A stretch of 40,269 bases of DNA, taken from IMG/VR virus record IMGVR_UViG_3300030106_005325, positions 1,575 to 41,843 of that record; one strand, given 5' to 3'. Under the pieces are notes generated by a model, which made no database searches, was not told where the DNA came from, and worked only from the letters and a program-made list of their open reading frames with translations. Both the position numbers and the translations under genes were made by a program. Origin of the DNA: a virus. Positions 9,285 to 19,890 of this stretch are shown one piece after another. Every line of letters begins with the position of its first letter. The first letter of the stretch is position 1.

Positions 9285-10367
9285 ATGGGATTACTAGATG
9301 GTCAAAGTCAATATCAATACTACCCAACATCTTTCGGTGGAGCTGGAGAAGGTGATTTAGGTGGTTATCAATTTGTAACACTTGACAATATTATATCAGC
9401 TTTTCTTATAGCATATGTTGGAGAAAATAAACTGATAACAAAAGTAAGTAGAACGGATGTTCAGTTTCACGCAATGAGAGCTGTACAGGAGTTATCGTAT
9501 GATGTGTTTCGATCGGTTAAATCTCAGGAGCTAGAGGTTCCACCATCTTTAACAATGCCACTTCCTCAAGATTATGTTAATTATACTAAAGTAGTTAGAG
9601 TTGGTAGTGATGGTATTGAAAGAGTTTTATATCCAACAGGTAAAACATCTAATCCATTTGCTATAGAGCAAAATGACGATGGTAGTTATGTGTTTTATAA
9701 TCAAAACCCATACACTGATGGTAGTGATTACACAAATTCATTAAACGTACCAACCGACATAATGGAACAAGGAGATGACACTGACCCAGCAAACGCTTAT
9801 GTTTATAACTCTGGAACGGGGTCAATGGTTGACATTGATGGTGATGGTGATGGAGATATGTGGATTGGAGATGCGGTTAATACAACTGTTAATGTTAATG
9901 ACGATAACTATAGTGATACATGGACAAATTATCAATCAGAATCGTCAACATACACGTCTAGTACCAACGATGATGACGCTGATAGCTTTGAACTAGATAA
10001 TATAGGTAGAAGATATGGATTAGATCCACAGTATGCGCAAGCTAATGGTACATTTTTTATAGACTATCAAAGAGGATATATACATTTTGGATCTTCATTG
10101 GTTGGGGAAACTATAACATTGAAATATGTTAGTGATGGTTTAGGTACAGATGCTGAGATGGTTGTACATAAGTTTTGTGAGGAAGCTTGCTATAAGTGGA
10201 TAGCGTGTGCTATATTATCAACTAGAAGTAATATACCTGAATATATAGTTCAACGATTTAAAAAAGAAAAGTTCGCTGAAACTAGAAAAGCAAAGATTAG
10301 ATTATCTAATATAAAAATAGAAGAATTTACTCAGATTCTAAAAGGAATAAGTAAGCAAATAAAATAA
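9285..10367 (+). CDS. Probable tail adaptor or tail tubular-like structural protein
   Basis: The 360-aa protein has a helical segment early (LDNIISAFLIAYVGENKLI, residues 30-50, then a helix around HAMRAVQELSYDVF) followed by VPPSLTMPLPQDYVNYTKV. This layout resembles gatekeeper or tail tubular A-type proteins of podoviruses, although I cannot prove homology. Residues about 180-195 form an Asp/Gly repeat (DIDGDGDGDMW) of calcium-loop type, in a region (150-235) rich in Asp, Asn, Ser and Thr that looks like a surface insertion. The C-terminal 90 residues are helical and basic. It is followed after 4 bases by the giant tail gene, consistent with a connector partner. Confidence 0.55.
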   Translation: MGLLDGQSQYQYYPTSFGGAGEGDLGGYQFVTLDNIISAFLIAYVGENKLITKVSRTDVQFHAMRAVQELSYDVFRSVKSQELEVPPSLTMPLPQDYVNYTKVVRVGSDGIERVLYPTGKTSNPFAIEQNDDGSYVFYNQNPYTDGSDYTNSLNVPTDIMEQGDDTDPANAYVYNSGTGSMVDIDGDGDGDMWIGDAVNTTVNVNDDNYSDTWTNYQSESSTYTSSTNDDDADSFELDNIGRRYGLDPQYAQANGTFFIDYQRGYIHFGSSLVGETITLKYVSDGLGTDAEMVVHKFCEEACYKWIACAILSTRSNIPEYIVQRFKKEKFAETRKAKIRLSNIKIEEFTQILKGISKQIK

Positions 10368-10371
10368 TAAC

Positions 10372-13300
10372 ATGCCAGAAATTAAACACACTTTTACCAC
10401 CGGCAAAATGAACAAGGACGTCGATGAAAGACTTGTTCCCAACGGTGAATACAGAGACGCTTTAAATGTAGAGGTTAGAACAACAGTTGGTACAGATGGT
10501 GTTGTTAGTGGTACTGGAGGCGAAGGTAATGCTGGTTCTATCCAAAATATTAGAGGAACATTATTGGTTCCAGATAAACCCCATACAACAACGAATTACA
10601 TGGGTGTTAGCTCTAGGTTTATTGGAAGTGTTGCTGATGAAAAAAACAATTCAGCATACTTTTTAGTACAAGCTCCTCAACCTAGTTTTTCAGATATAAG
10701 TCAAGTGATCAACGGTTCTCCTATGAAATTCATAGATAGCATATGGAGATACAGAACTGGATTTGGTATGGGTTCTCCTTATGCGGAACCTATTGTTGTT
10801 GATTATTTTGCTCTATTGATAAGCAGGTTGGACGCTTGTGGTGATCAACAGTATACTAGTGTTAGTTCAGAAGGATACTCTTCTCTTAATGTCTTAGATG
10901 GATCCATGTACAGGGTCGGTATGGTTGTCGAAGCGTTTAATATAGATGGAGTAAATGTTTTTACAGAAGAAGTTACAATAAAGAATATAGTCACGCCAAG
11001 TACTGGTAGTGATTATATAGAGTTATCTGGAGGACAAACAGCAAACCCAAAATCAATTCAAGCTTTTAGATTTACACATCCTGGAGCTTTAAATTTTCAT
11101 AAATCCACTTTTCTTATAACAGGTATAAACGTAATAGGTAATTTTTTATTTTGGACAGATAACACAACTGAGCCTAAAAAGATAAATATAAAAAGATCAA
11201 AACGAGGAACACCTATTAGTGGCGTGAGTCACACTCAACTATACTTAAAAGATCCACTGTCTCCATCAGGTACAGACAACGACTTGGTTGATTTACAAGA
11301 ATTAGAATTCCCAAACACTCCCCAAGATTTAAAAGAAGAACACATAACTGTTATACGTAGAGCACCTATGGCGGCGCCTAGTATAGAAATGAAATCATCA
11401 GATAGAGATGGTTCAGTTTCTGTATCTGGGATTGATTATGCTTTTGCTACCATTGAAAACCCTGACCCAGAAATTGGTTCTGTGTTTAATTTGGAAGATG
11501 TTGTTTTTGCTACCACAGATTGGATGGCTAATGATGTGCTCACGTTTTATGGTACTGACGAAGATAGTTTTGTATTCAGAACATTAACATTTAAATTCCT
11601 GTCATATATAGAGGATTTTGATGGTTTAGGTGAAGAAACAGATTCAGCAACAACGATAATTAAAGTTGAGCTCATGAGCTCTTCGGCTTCTTTGCCACTA
11701 GGTTCTATACAGTGGGAAATAAAATTACAAGAATCAACACCATTGTTTGAATTAAAACTTGGTAGATTTGCTTATAGATATAGATATGATGATGGAGAGT
11801 ATTCTACTTTCTCACCTTGGTCTAAATTAGGATTCTTACCTGGAGAGTATAATTTTAAGTCAACTAAAGGGTATAATTTAGGTATGATGAATACGGCTAG
11901 ACAATTTATTGTTAGTGATTTCATACCGTTTCGAGGTGAAAGACCTGACGATGTTGCTAGCGTTGAGATACTATACAAGACTACAGATAGTCCCAATGTT
12001 TACACTATTAAAACAGTTCATAGGGAAAAAGATGACTTATGGGAAACAACATCTTTAACAGAATCAAATCTAGACATAACTGCAACTGGTAAGCTTAAGA
12101 TAACATCAGAGATGATACATAGAGCTTTACCTAAAAATCAGATACTTAGAGTTTGGGATAACGTTCCAATAAAAGCTTTAGCACAAGAGATTGTCGCTAG
12201 TAGATTGGTTTACGCTAATTATCAACAAGGTTATAACATGCCTTTATCTTTAACTGGTTTAGAGCAAAGGACTAGAACTATAGGGCGCGCTACTAAAGCG
12301 GTTCCAAAACCTTCAATAAAATCAATGAGAAGTTATAAGTGGGGTATGGTTTTTGGAGATAAATATGGTAGAGAAACGCCAGTTATAGAATCAGCTCACG
12401 TAAGTTTAGGTCCTGTTGCGGGTGACAGTGGTTTATCACAGGAATACAGTAATTTTACCGGTGATATATATATTGAAAAATACTTGTCATCAACTCAAAA
12501 TGCTTTTCAATTAAGACAGGTTTGGGGGTCCGTTATTAACGGTGAAAGTGGAGAACCAGACGATTGGATGAGTTACGTTAAGTATTATGTCAAAGAAACG
12601 TCCAATGAATATTACAACTTAGTAATGTACAACTGGTATCTTGCTGAACCAAAACTAGTAAATAACACCGTTGCTGAATCAGCCGCTTGTGTTTGGTTGT
12701 CGTTTAACTCTGCTGATAGAAATAAAGTGGATGAAGAAACTCATTTGATATTAAAAACAGAGCACGGGCAAGAAGATGAAGATTTAGCACCTGTTGTTGA
12801 GAAAGCTAGATTTAAAATACTAGCAATAGAAAACGAAGCTCCTGACTACATTAAAACAGAGGAAAGAAAAATAGGTGAAATAACACTCCAAGCAAGTGAT
12901 CAAGATTTAGCTGGATGGAACAGTACTATATCATCAGGTAACCTTGCTTCTTCAGATGCTTCTTTTAATCCGGATGAATTAACTAACTATTTAACATTTA
13001 AGCTACCAACCGGTTCTGTACCCCCTGGTTTTCTAAATGACCACACTGGTATAGGTAACGTAAGAGTTAGAGTTAGGGGTGAATCAAATTCCGACACTAA
13101 ACTATATAGTAGGTGGATAACGTTAACTAATTGGCATATTAGTAGCGATAATAATAATTTTGAAGTAACAGTGCTAGAGATGTTCGGACAGGACGCTAAC
13201 ATGACAAGTCGATTTACTGATACCTTTGGATCAACAACTGGTCTATCATATTTCTTAGAATTTAGAGAAGATGTTATTGAAAACAAACCTGAGTTTGATG

Positions 13301-16300
13301 GAAGATTTTTTGTAAAAGTTGAAAAAGATGGAGAAGGAGTATTGCAAGAGAGAGTTTTAAAAAAATTAGAAGATACATCAGATTGGTTACCTATTAGGTC
13401 GTTTAAGATGGGTTATATAACTAGTAGTTATGAAAACGAAGCACAAGTAGGACCTAGAGCAAATGATGTGTATAATGGTGCTGATTGGTATTATGGTGTA
13501 TTTAACCAGGGTGAGGTTCAAAACACTGGAGGTAGTACATTTAGCGGAACAAGTGTTGATACTATTGCCGCTGATACTGGTTTACTAGGTGTTGAAGGTT
13601 TTATGGGACAATGTATTGGTAGATTTGAAACGGAAGATTTTTGGAGAGAACGTAGAGAAAATGATAACGTTAAAGGAGTTTGGTTCATAGATAGTGCAAA
13701 TATGGCTCAAAACGAGACAGACGGTGATATGGACAATTCTAATAACGCTCCATATAAACCAACTGGACTAGACCAAGGAGATGCAGCAAATGGAACGCTG
13801 GGAAGAATGTACTTATCTATTAATTATAAAAATAAAAGTGATGCGCAGTTAGACGCTCCTGGTGATGATCCCGCTGTTTTTTGGGATTTAATGTCAGATA
13901 CAGATACTTATTTTAGGTTTCAAAATGATAACACCGGTGTTGATTCCGCTGGTAACCCAACTGGTATAGTTTATAAAGTTGTTGGTTTTGAAAATGGAGA
14001 TAGAGAAAGAAGTTTCTATAGCACAGATTACTACAACTATCCTAGTTATACAGAAATGCTTAATTATGACCAAGCTTATTATCCTCAAGGTAGTGGTGGA
14101 AACGATGATGGGTATTCTGAGAATTGTCCAGCTTGTAAGCAGGAAGAATCATATGTTTGTAAAAGAAAAGGAATGAGAATTGAATTCAGGAGACTTAACG
14201 ATGATGGAACGGTATCTGATCAGGGTTTAAATCCATCTTTCTTTGATCCAAGAGGAGAGGTCTATCACGATGGTAGAGATAGCCAAATAATAGAAATAGT
14301 TACAAGATCAACATCGTCTGCTCAAAAAATATTCCCAAATAAAAATGCTGCAGTTTGGGAAACTGAGCCTAAAGAGGATGCTGATTTAGACTTGTATTAC
14401 GAAGCGTCCAACGCTTTACCAATGACACTTAGTATGGATAATAATATGGTATTTGCTCCAGTGTTAGCACCTGTTACGGTTAAAAGAATTATAAATGGCG
14501 TTGAGACTGAGGTGCAAATGACAGATGGAGCTATAACTCCAACTAATGTATTTAAAACTAGAAGAGCAGCTTCGGGAGTTGAAACATCATATTCAACTTG
14601 GCCATATAAAACAATAGCCATACAACTACAGAGTAATAATCTGCAAGATGGCACTGGAATTTGGACAACTCAAACAACCAACTTAGGTTTAGGTGATTAT
14701 TTAGAATTCACTCACGACGACGGAACTATAACAACCACAACCATACAGGGATTTTACGACTATAACACTAATCCTATAACTGGTAATATGGATTTTTTAC
14801 AAAACCCAATAGTTTATGTCGATATAACACTTACGGACTTGAGTAGTTATGGATTCCCTGGTTTAACTGGTATTTTTGCAGCAAGTGGGGAACAAGTTTC
14901 ACTTACATCTGGTATGGCCATTTTTAACACAACATCTCAATCATACACTGTAGATGCTGTTCCTCCTGGTATTTTAATAACAAGTGTTGGATCATTGGGA
15001 ATTGTTTTAAACGATGATAGTTGGATGGTAGAGGGCCAAACGTACAGTGTTATAGCCACAAGAACATCTGGGTGGCTCGCATTAGACCCAAGAGTTTGGC
15101 AGTATCCAGTTATATTAGGTTGGCATAATTGCTGGGCTTTTGGTAATGGTGTAGAATCTGATAGAGTGAGAGACGACTTCAATGCACCACAGATAGATAA
15201 TGGTTCTAAGGTTTCAACAACTTTTGATGACTATGGTAGAGAGGTTATAGGTAGTGGAATGATATATTCAGGTTTATACAACTCACAATCAAGTGTTAAT
15301 GATTTAAACCAGTTTAACATGGCTGAAAAGATTACAAAAACTTTAAACCCTTCTTATGGTTCTATTCAAGCTTTAAGAACAAGAAATACAGATATAGTTA
15401 CACTATGTGAAGATAAGGTTTTAAAAGTTTTAGCAAATAAAGATGCTTTATTCAATGCTGATGGTAATCCGCAATTAACAGCAACAAATAAAGTCCTCGG
15501 TACAGCAGTACCATTTGCTGGTGATTATGGTGTATCTAAAAATCCAGAATCACTTGCGGCAGATCAATATAGATTGTATTTTACAGACAAACAAAGAGGA
15601 GCTGTTCTTAGATTATCTGGAGACGGTTTAACGCCTATATCTAACGCTGGTATGTCAGCTTGGTTTAGAGATCATTTAGAAAAAACTCAAACATTAATTG
15701 GTACATTTGACACTGTATCAGGTGAGTATAATATTAAGTTAGATTATTTAAAAGGCCTTGGACCTAGATTTAAGAATACAATTGTTTCTTTTAATGAACA
15801 GTCTAAAGCTTGGGTAAGCTTCAAGTCTTTTGGAGAGGATTTAGAAACAGGAGTGTCAGTGAGTGGTAAATATGTAACCGCGGCTACCGTACCAGAAAGT
15901 GATAGCGTTACTACACTTATGGCAACCATGTGGACTCATCATTGGGATGAGGGTCCTAGAAATAATTTCTATGGTAAGCAATCGTTCTCGTCTGTCGATG
16001 TTGTGTTTAATGACATGCCGAGTACTGTCAAAATGTTTACAGCTGTGAACTACGAGGGCTCTCAAGCTAGAGTTGAAGAATTTACAACAGAGCAAAACAT
16101 TTTTGATTCTGCTGGAAACTCCGTTTATTCACCTGAATTATTTGACGCAACAGCGACATACCAGAGTCTTTCTGATGGTGAGTATTATAATCTAACCGGT
16201 AAACCTGGTTGGTTCGCTGAGGAATTTAATACAGATCTTCAAGAAGGTCAAGTATCTGAGTTCATAAATAAAGAGGGCAAATGGTTTAATAAAATAAAAG

Positions 16301-16509
16301 GTAAAAAAACAAATATATCTAATTTAGATGAAAGAGAATTTACTGTGCAAGGTTTAGGTAATCCAAAAGAAGAACCCACTCAGGTAGCAGGTGGTAATGT
16401 ATCGATAACACTAACAAGCGATATGATAGATGACCCATTGAACACTGGCATGGGAACATCTAGTGCTGATGGAAGTTTTGTTGATGGTAACGATTATGAA
16501 AATGAATAA
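10372..16509 (+). CDS. Giant tail nozzle or stabilisation-like protein
   Basis: 2045 aa. The N-terminus (HTFTTGKMNKDVDERLVPNGEYRDALNV split over residues 5-32, then IQNIRGT) is the signature I know from Bacteroidota phage 'tail stabilisation' proteins, functionally compared with P22 gp10 and T7 gp12. The body is beta-rich with many Gly, Asp, Thr and Ser. A segment near residues 1580-1830 (NCWAFGNGVESDRVRDDF, SLAADQYRLYFTDKQRGAVLRLS) has the repeated character of a propeller domain. A Cys cluster (CPAC and VCKRKG, residues 1253-1265) may bind metal. It would form the distal short tail through which DNA and ejection proteins leave. The size is large for the role and suggests added receptor-facing domains. 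Confidence 0.6.
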   Translation: MPEIKHTFTTGKMNKDVDERLVPNGEYRDALNVEVRTTVGTDGVVSGTGGEGNAGSIQNIRGTLLVPDKPHTTTNYMGVSSRFIGSVADEKNNSAYFLVQAPQPSFSDISQVINGSPMKFIDSIWRYRTGFGMGSPYAEPIVVDYFALLISRLDACGDQQYTSVSSEGYSSLNVLDGSMYRVGMVVEAFNIDGVNVFTEEVTIKNIVTPSTGSDYIELSGGQTANPKSIQAFRFTHPGALNFHKSTFLITGINVIGNFLFWTDNTTEPKKINIKRSKRGTPISGVSHTQLYLKDPLSPSGTDNDLVDLQELEFPNTPQDLKEEHITVIRRAPMAAPSIEMKSSDRDGSVSVSGIDYAFATIENPDPEIGSVFNLEDVVFATTDWMANDVLTFYGTDEDSFVFRTLTFKFLSYIEDFDGLGEETDSATTIIKVELMSSSASLPLGSIQWEIKLQESTPLFELKLGRFAYRYRYDDGEYSTFSPWSKLGFLPGEYNFKSTKGYNLGMMNTARQFIVSDFIPFRGERPDDVASVEILYKTTDSPNVYTIKTVHREKDDLWETTSLTESNLDITATGKLKITSEMIHRALPKNQILRVWDNVPIKALAQEIVASRLVYANYQQGYNMPLSLTGLEQRTRTIGRATKAVPKPSIKSMRSYKWGMVFGDKYGRETPVIESAHVSLGPVAGDSGLSQEYSNFTGDIYIEKYLSSTQNAFQLRQVWGSVINGESGEPDDWMSYVKYYVKETSNEYYNLVMYNWYLAEPKLVNNTVAESAACVWLSFNSADRNKVDEETHLILKTEHGQEDEDLAPVVEKARFKILAIENEAPDYIKTEERKIGEITLQASDQDLAGWNSTISSGNLASSDASFNPDELTNYLTFKLPTGSVPPGFLNDHTGIGNVRVRVRGESNSDTKLYSRWITLTNWHISSDNNNFEVTVLEMFGQDANMTSRFTDTFGSTTGLSYFLEFREDVIENKPEFDGRFFVKVEKDGEGVLQERVLKKLEDTSDWLPIRSFKMGYITSSYENEAQVGPRANDVYNGADWYYGVFNQGEVQNTGGSTFSGTSVDTIAADTGLLGVEGFMGQCIGRFETEDFWRERRENDNVKGVWFIDSANMAQNETDGDMDNSNNAPYKPTGLDQGDAANGTLGRMYLSINYKNKSDAQLDAPGDDPAVFWDLMSDTDTYFRFQNDNTGVDSAGNPTGIVYKVVGFENGDRERSFYSTDYYNYPSYTEMLNYDQAYYPQGSGGNDDGYSENCPACKQEESYVCKRKGMRIEFRRLNDDGTVSDQGLNPSFFDPRGEVYHDGRDSQIIEIVTRSTSSAQKIFPNKNAAVWETEPKEDADLDLYYEASNALPMTLSMDNNMVFAPVLAPVTVKRIINGVETEVQMTDGAITPTNVFKTRRAASGVETSYSTWPYKTIAIQLQSNNLQDGTGIWTTQTTNLGLGDYLEFTHDDGTITTTTIQGFYDYNTNPITGNMDFLQNPIVYVDITLTDLSSYGFPGLTGIFAASGEQVSLTSGMAIFNTTSQSYTVDAVPPGILITSVGSLGIVLNDDSWMVEGQTYSVIATRTSGWLALDPRVWQYPVILGWHNCWAFGNGVESDRVRDDFNAPQIDNGSKVSTTFDDYGREVIGSGMIYSGLYNSQSSVNDLNQFNMAEKITKTLNPSYGSIQALRTRNTDIVTLCEDKVLKVLANKDALFNADGNPQLTATNKVLGTAVPFAGDYGVSKNPESLAADQYRLYFTDKQRGAVLRLSGDGLTPISNAGMSAWFRDHLEKTQTLIGTFDTVSGEYNIKLDYLKGLGPRFKNTIVSFNEQSKAWVSFKSFGEDLETGVSVSGKYVTAATVPESDSVTTLMATMWTHHWDEGPRNNFYGKQSFSSVDVVFNDMPSTVKMFTAVNYEGSQARVEEFTTEQNIFDSAGNSVYSPELFDATATYQSLSDGEYYNLTGKPGWFAEEFNTDLQEGQVSEFINKEGKWFNKIKGKKTNISNLDEREFTVQGLGNPKEEPTQVAGGNVSITLTSDMIDDPLNTGMGTSSADGSFVDGNDYENE

Positions 16510-16522
16510 AGTATAATTAATT

Positions 16523-19435
16523 ATGGCGGGAAATGTTAACTACATAATAACGAATAATACAATATCAGTGGCTACAACAGGGCCAAACTGGGGAACTCAA
16601 GATGTGCCTCCACCAGGTCAACTCACTGGAGATGGTGAAGTTGATCTAGGTGCAATTCCAATTGGTATGGTTATAGAACCATCTAATGGATATATGGTTA
16701 AAAAAGAATACTTCACTATAGGTGGAGTTGATGCTGATAGTGGCGGATTATATTCTGGACAATTGTATCCTGGTGGACCATCGGGTGTTTATATTAGAAG
16801 TTGGGAAGATGGTCAAGAATCCGTGGGTATAGCAACTGGAGATGACGAACCTATAGAACTACCTGATTACGTTGAGCGGGTTGTTATGTATGATAGTATG
16901 GACTCTAATAGTCCTCAATTTCCAATAGGTAACACAGTTGTTGTTTTAGCTTTTTTAAGTGAAAACGCACCTATGGGCAACACGAGCACGTTAGTTACAC
17001 TTGATATTGATGGTGATGCAGTATTGATAGAAGATGGGATTAGTGGGAGTGGAGACGTAGAGCCAGGTGATGATAGCGCGACCGGTAATGTTACGTTTAA
17101 TATATCGGCACTACCTAAACCTACTGGACCAGTAGTTGGTCCGCAGTGGATGTTTGAGCTAGAGTCGCAATTTATAGAAGGCGCGAACATATCAACATTT
17201 GTTTACAATGGACAAGCTTGGGATGGTCCAAACAATAATACTTTACCAAGCGCGGGTAACACTGGAGCTGTAGTTATAGATGATTATTTATACAACGCGT
17301 ATATAGAATCTTCTCCCATGACACCAACCTCTTCACCATCTGCTTATATATTAATATCACCCACTAGTCCTGCTGCTACCTTAGATGCAGCTAATTTCAG
17401 TGTAGATGATTTCCCCACAATTATCACCGCAGGCGTAAACAACATAGCAATTACAGCACCCGGAACTGATATAACCACATATCAAATGCCACGAGTGTAT
17501 ACCGGTTATAGCATTGACAACCAATCTGATCCAACAACAACGACAGATCCTGCTATCAACATGGGCACGGGTGAGCAAAATAATATTATTGAATACATAA
17601 CAATAGAAAACACAACTCAAGCTGGATGGAGTAACAATAGTATTTTAATAAAAATATATTTCTACGACTATTTCATGTTGCCAAGTAATCCTAATTTTAA
17701 TCTTTATATAGGTTTAAATGGAGTCGCAGATATAGCCCCACCAATAGAGGTTGAGGACGGATTAGATATAGTTAGTGGTACTGGATTTGAGATGGAAATG
17801 GGTTTACCTTTAGCGCCATCAACGGTTGATTTTAGTGTAGACTTAATAGCGGGAAATAATTTACCTAATGTTAAAACTGAAATAAATGTTCCCAAAAAAA
17901 ATGCTTATATGCTTGTAGATGTTCCTCAAGATTTTACAAAAACTAAGAGTATTACGAGTGACGATAGAGAAAACTTCAAAATAACCGGGAGTGTTAAAGC
18001 TGGTGAACCAACCGTTATTGCTACTATTACTATTTCTCACGATGGTAGAATTTTAAATCAAAAGTACTACGACTGGAAGGATGGCGAAATAATAGAGGAT
18101 ACTACCGCTTGGATACCCAAGGCGCCAACTATGACGTTTAGTAGAAATGGAAGAAAAACATTAAGGTTTAGGAGAAAGATTGCTGAATCTTGGACCTCCG
18201 ACAATGACAAAAATGCTATGATTCAAGTTTGGGTACCAAGTAAATATATATATGAGGTAATATACACCGCTTATAGTACAACAAGAGTTAGCGACGGTAT
18301 AAAGGGAACTGTTAATGCTATTGCTAAGCGACGTCCAAAAGGAGCGCCAAAAGATAGTGTTTTATATATAAATAGTATTAACTGGGGAGCAAATAAAAAT
18401 TTCTCTTCAACTGGAGAAACAAGAACTATAACTATAACAGGTCAGCCCGGCGCACAATTCTACTACATGTTAACCAAGGTTGAAATGTCTAGTTATCAAA
18501 GTTTACCGAGAGATCCGTTTACTAATATAGAACCTCATAATCACAATATAATTGTCCAGGAGGATACTATAATGCCAAGGATAGCAGCAGGAAACGTCTC
18601 TAATTATAATCCACGAGGAGGTGAATATGGAATAGCTGTTGTGGGCTCTAGAATGCTTACATCAAACCCCTCTGCACCTAAAAACAGAGATGTCTGGAGC
18701 GTTGAAATGCCTAAGAGTGGAGTATGGAGCTATACTCAACAGTTTCCAAAAAATACTAGTGGTGTTGTCCAATATTACTATTTAACATTGTGGAACGCAA
18801 TTGGTACTAGTCTTTTACACTTTAAAGGACCTACTGCTTATGCTAATGCCCAAAACATTGGAACAAAAATAGAGGACCCAAGTAGAGGAGTTTGGGGTAA
18901 ATATTACCCGACTTTTATACTTAAGCAAAGTAGCGCTACTAGAGTTTTAATGGGATTCAACTTCTACAAAGGTGCTACGCTTTCTGCTACAAACCTAAAC
19001 GGAAGTGGAGTAACACCAGTGGTTCAATCTACTGGTAGATTTGGTTTAGCTAACTCTACTAGAGAAGAAGCGAGTTGGGTTCCAGGTTTAAATGATAAGT
19101 GGACTTTCACGATGGTACTAGTGTCCACAGATGGGACCGCGTTTAGATTAGCTGGTGGTAGAACAAATGCTGATTTAATTTTCGACCCTAGAGCTAAAGA
19201 CCCTTTTATTAAATGGCACCGTGCCATAGATTCTACAACATGGGATGAAACAACACGAATGGCGCTACCAGAGGAAAATGGTGGCACAGAGTTTGTGGTT
19301 AAAAACTTTAATATTACAGGCCTTGAAACAGTTGGGCCTTGTACTTTATCGTGTGAATTTTACGTTACTAAGTGGGGTGATTCACCACTCACACCATCAT
19401 TAGATCTTAGTTCGATATTGGTAAAAGTACCATAA
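16523..19435 (+). CDS. Large beta-rich virion protein, probably tail-associated
   Basis: This 970-aa protein has no recognised enzyme motif. The first 460 residues are Gly, Asn, Thr, Pro and Asp rich with few Lys or Arg, typical of stacked beta-sandwich or fibre domains. The second half (from about residue 470) is more basic and includes WDLs such as TMTFSRNGRKTLRFRRKIAESW and an Ig-like strand pattern around INSINWGANKNFSSTGETRTITITG, here described by its alternating residues only. It follows the giant tail gene by 13 bases with a start in the attATGGC context. A tail spike, fibre anchor or baseplate-like role is likely; the exact function is unknown. Confidence 0.5.
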   Translation: MAGNVNYIITNNTISVATTGPNWGTQDVPPPGQLTGDGEVDLGAIPIGMVIEPSNGYMVKKEYFTIGGVDADSGGLYSGQLYPGGPSGVYIRSWEDGQESVGIATGDDEPIELPDYVERVVMYDSMDSNSPQFPIGNTVVVLAFLSENAPMGNTSTLVTLDIDGDAVLIEDGISGSGDVEPGDDSATGNVTFNISALPKPTGPVVGPQWMFELESQFIEGANISTFVYNGQAWDGPNNNTLPSAGNTGAVVIDDYLYNAYIESSPMTPTSSPSAYILISPTSPAATLDAANFSVDDFPTIITAGVNNIAITAPGTDITTYQMPRVYTGYSIDNQSDPTTTTDPAINMGTGEQNNIIEYITIENTTQAGWSNNSILIKIYFYDYFMLPSNPNFNLYIGLNGVADIAPPIEVEDGLDIVSGTGFEMEMGLPLAPSTVDFSVDLIAGNNLPNVKTEINVPKKNAYMLVDVPQDFTKTKSITSDDRENFKITGSVKAGEPTVIATITISHDGRILNQKYYDWKDGEIIEDTTAWIPKAPTMTFSRNGRKTLRFRRKIAESWTSDNDKNAMIQVWVPSKYIYEVIYTAYSTTRVSDGIKGTVNAIAKRRPKGAPKDSVLYINSINWGANKNFSSTGETRTITITGQPGAQFYYMLTKVEMSSYQSLPRDPFTNIEPHNHNIIVQEDTIMPRIAAGNVSNYNPRGGEYGIAVVGSRMLTSNPSAPKNRDVWSVEMPKSGVWSYTQQFPKNTSGVVQYYYLTLWNAIGTSLLHFKGPTAYANAQNIGTKIEDPSRGVWGKYYPTFILKQSSATRVLMGFNFYKGATLSATNLNGSGVTPVVQSTGRFGLANSTREEASWVPGLNDKWTFTMVLVSTDGTAFRLAGGRTNADLIFDPRAKDPFIKWHRAIDSTTWDETTRMALPEENGGTEFVVKNFNITGLETVGPCTLSCEFYVTKWGDSPLTPSLDLSSILVKVP

Positions 19436-19468
19436 GCTAAGAAAGTATAAAATATTTAAACATATATT

Positions 19469-19834
19469 ATGGCATTATTAAATTTAGAATTTTCAAGTGG
19501 CGCACAAGCAAATATATCACTTAGAGAGGGTGATTTGATTTACTATGTAAATACAACTAACATCGCAGAGTTTAGTGTTAGTAGTAGTAATGCTCAATTA
19601 CTTGGACCGTGTGTATCTATCGCTTATGGTACTTATAGTTTTTCAATTAACGTTGAGGTACCTGATAATTCACCTGTTCCATCACCTGATGACTTTGTGT
19701 TTTTTGCTAAGAATAATGAAGTTGATTTAGCTTCTTTAAAAGGCTATCATGGTGTTTTAAAAATGAAAAATACATCCACTGAAAAAGCAGAGTTATTTGC
19801 TGTGTCGTGTGAAACGGTAGAAAGTAGTAAATAA
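19469..19834 (+). CDS. Small conserved virion-associated protein
   Basis: This 121-aa protein is beta-rich, starting with LEFSSGAQANISLREGDLIYYV and ending with a DLASLKGYHGVLKMKN segment followed by AELFAVSCE. The pattern 'GDxIYYV ... DDFVFFAKNNEVDLASLKGY ... KAELFAVS' is one I recognise from small proteins in marine phages, including large ones, without a known function. It has no signal peptide or membrane segment. It lies between tail and ejection genes, so it is probably a small virion subunit or decoration. Confidence 0.55.
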   Translation: MALLNLEFSSGAQANISLREGDLIYYVNTTNIAEFSVSSSNAQLLGPCVSIAYGTYSFSINVEVPDNSPVPSPDDFVFFAKNNEVDLASLKGYHGVLKMKNTSTEKAELFAVSCETVESSK

Positions 19835-19890
19835 TTAGTAAAAAATGTAACTATATATTAGTAATAATTAATAATTTAAAAATTAAAGAT
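19835..19890 (+). promoter_or_regulatory. Intergenic gap with ATGTAACTATA element
   Basis: A 56-base AT-only gap contains ATGTAACTATA at 19845-19855, identical to the element at 8278-8288, followed by TATTAGTAATAATTAATAA. No gene or hairpin is seen. It may be a promoter for the ejection-protein block; evidence is only the shared element and its intergenic position. Confidence 0.25.

Noticed and set aside
9775-9996. Plus-strand frame of 73 codons with many Met and Leu
   Set aside because: It results from reading the Asp/Gly calcium-loop repeat of the connector gene in another frame.
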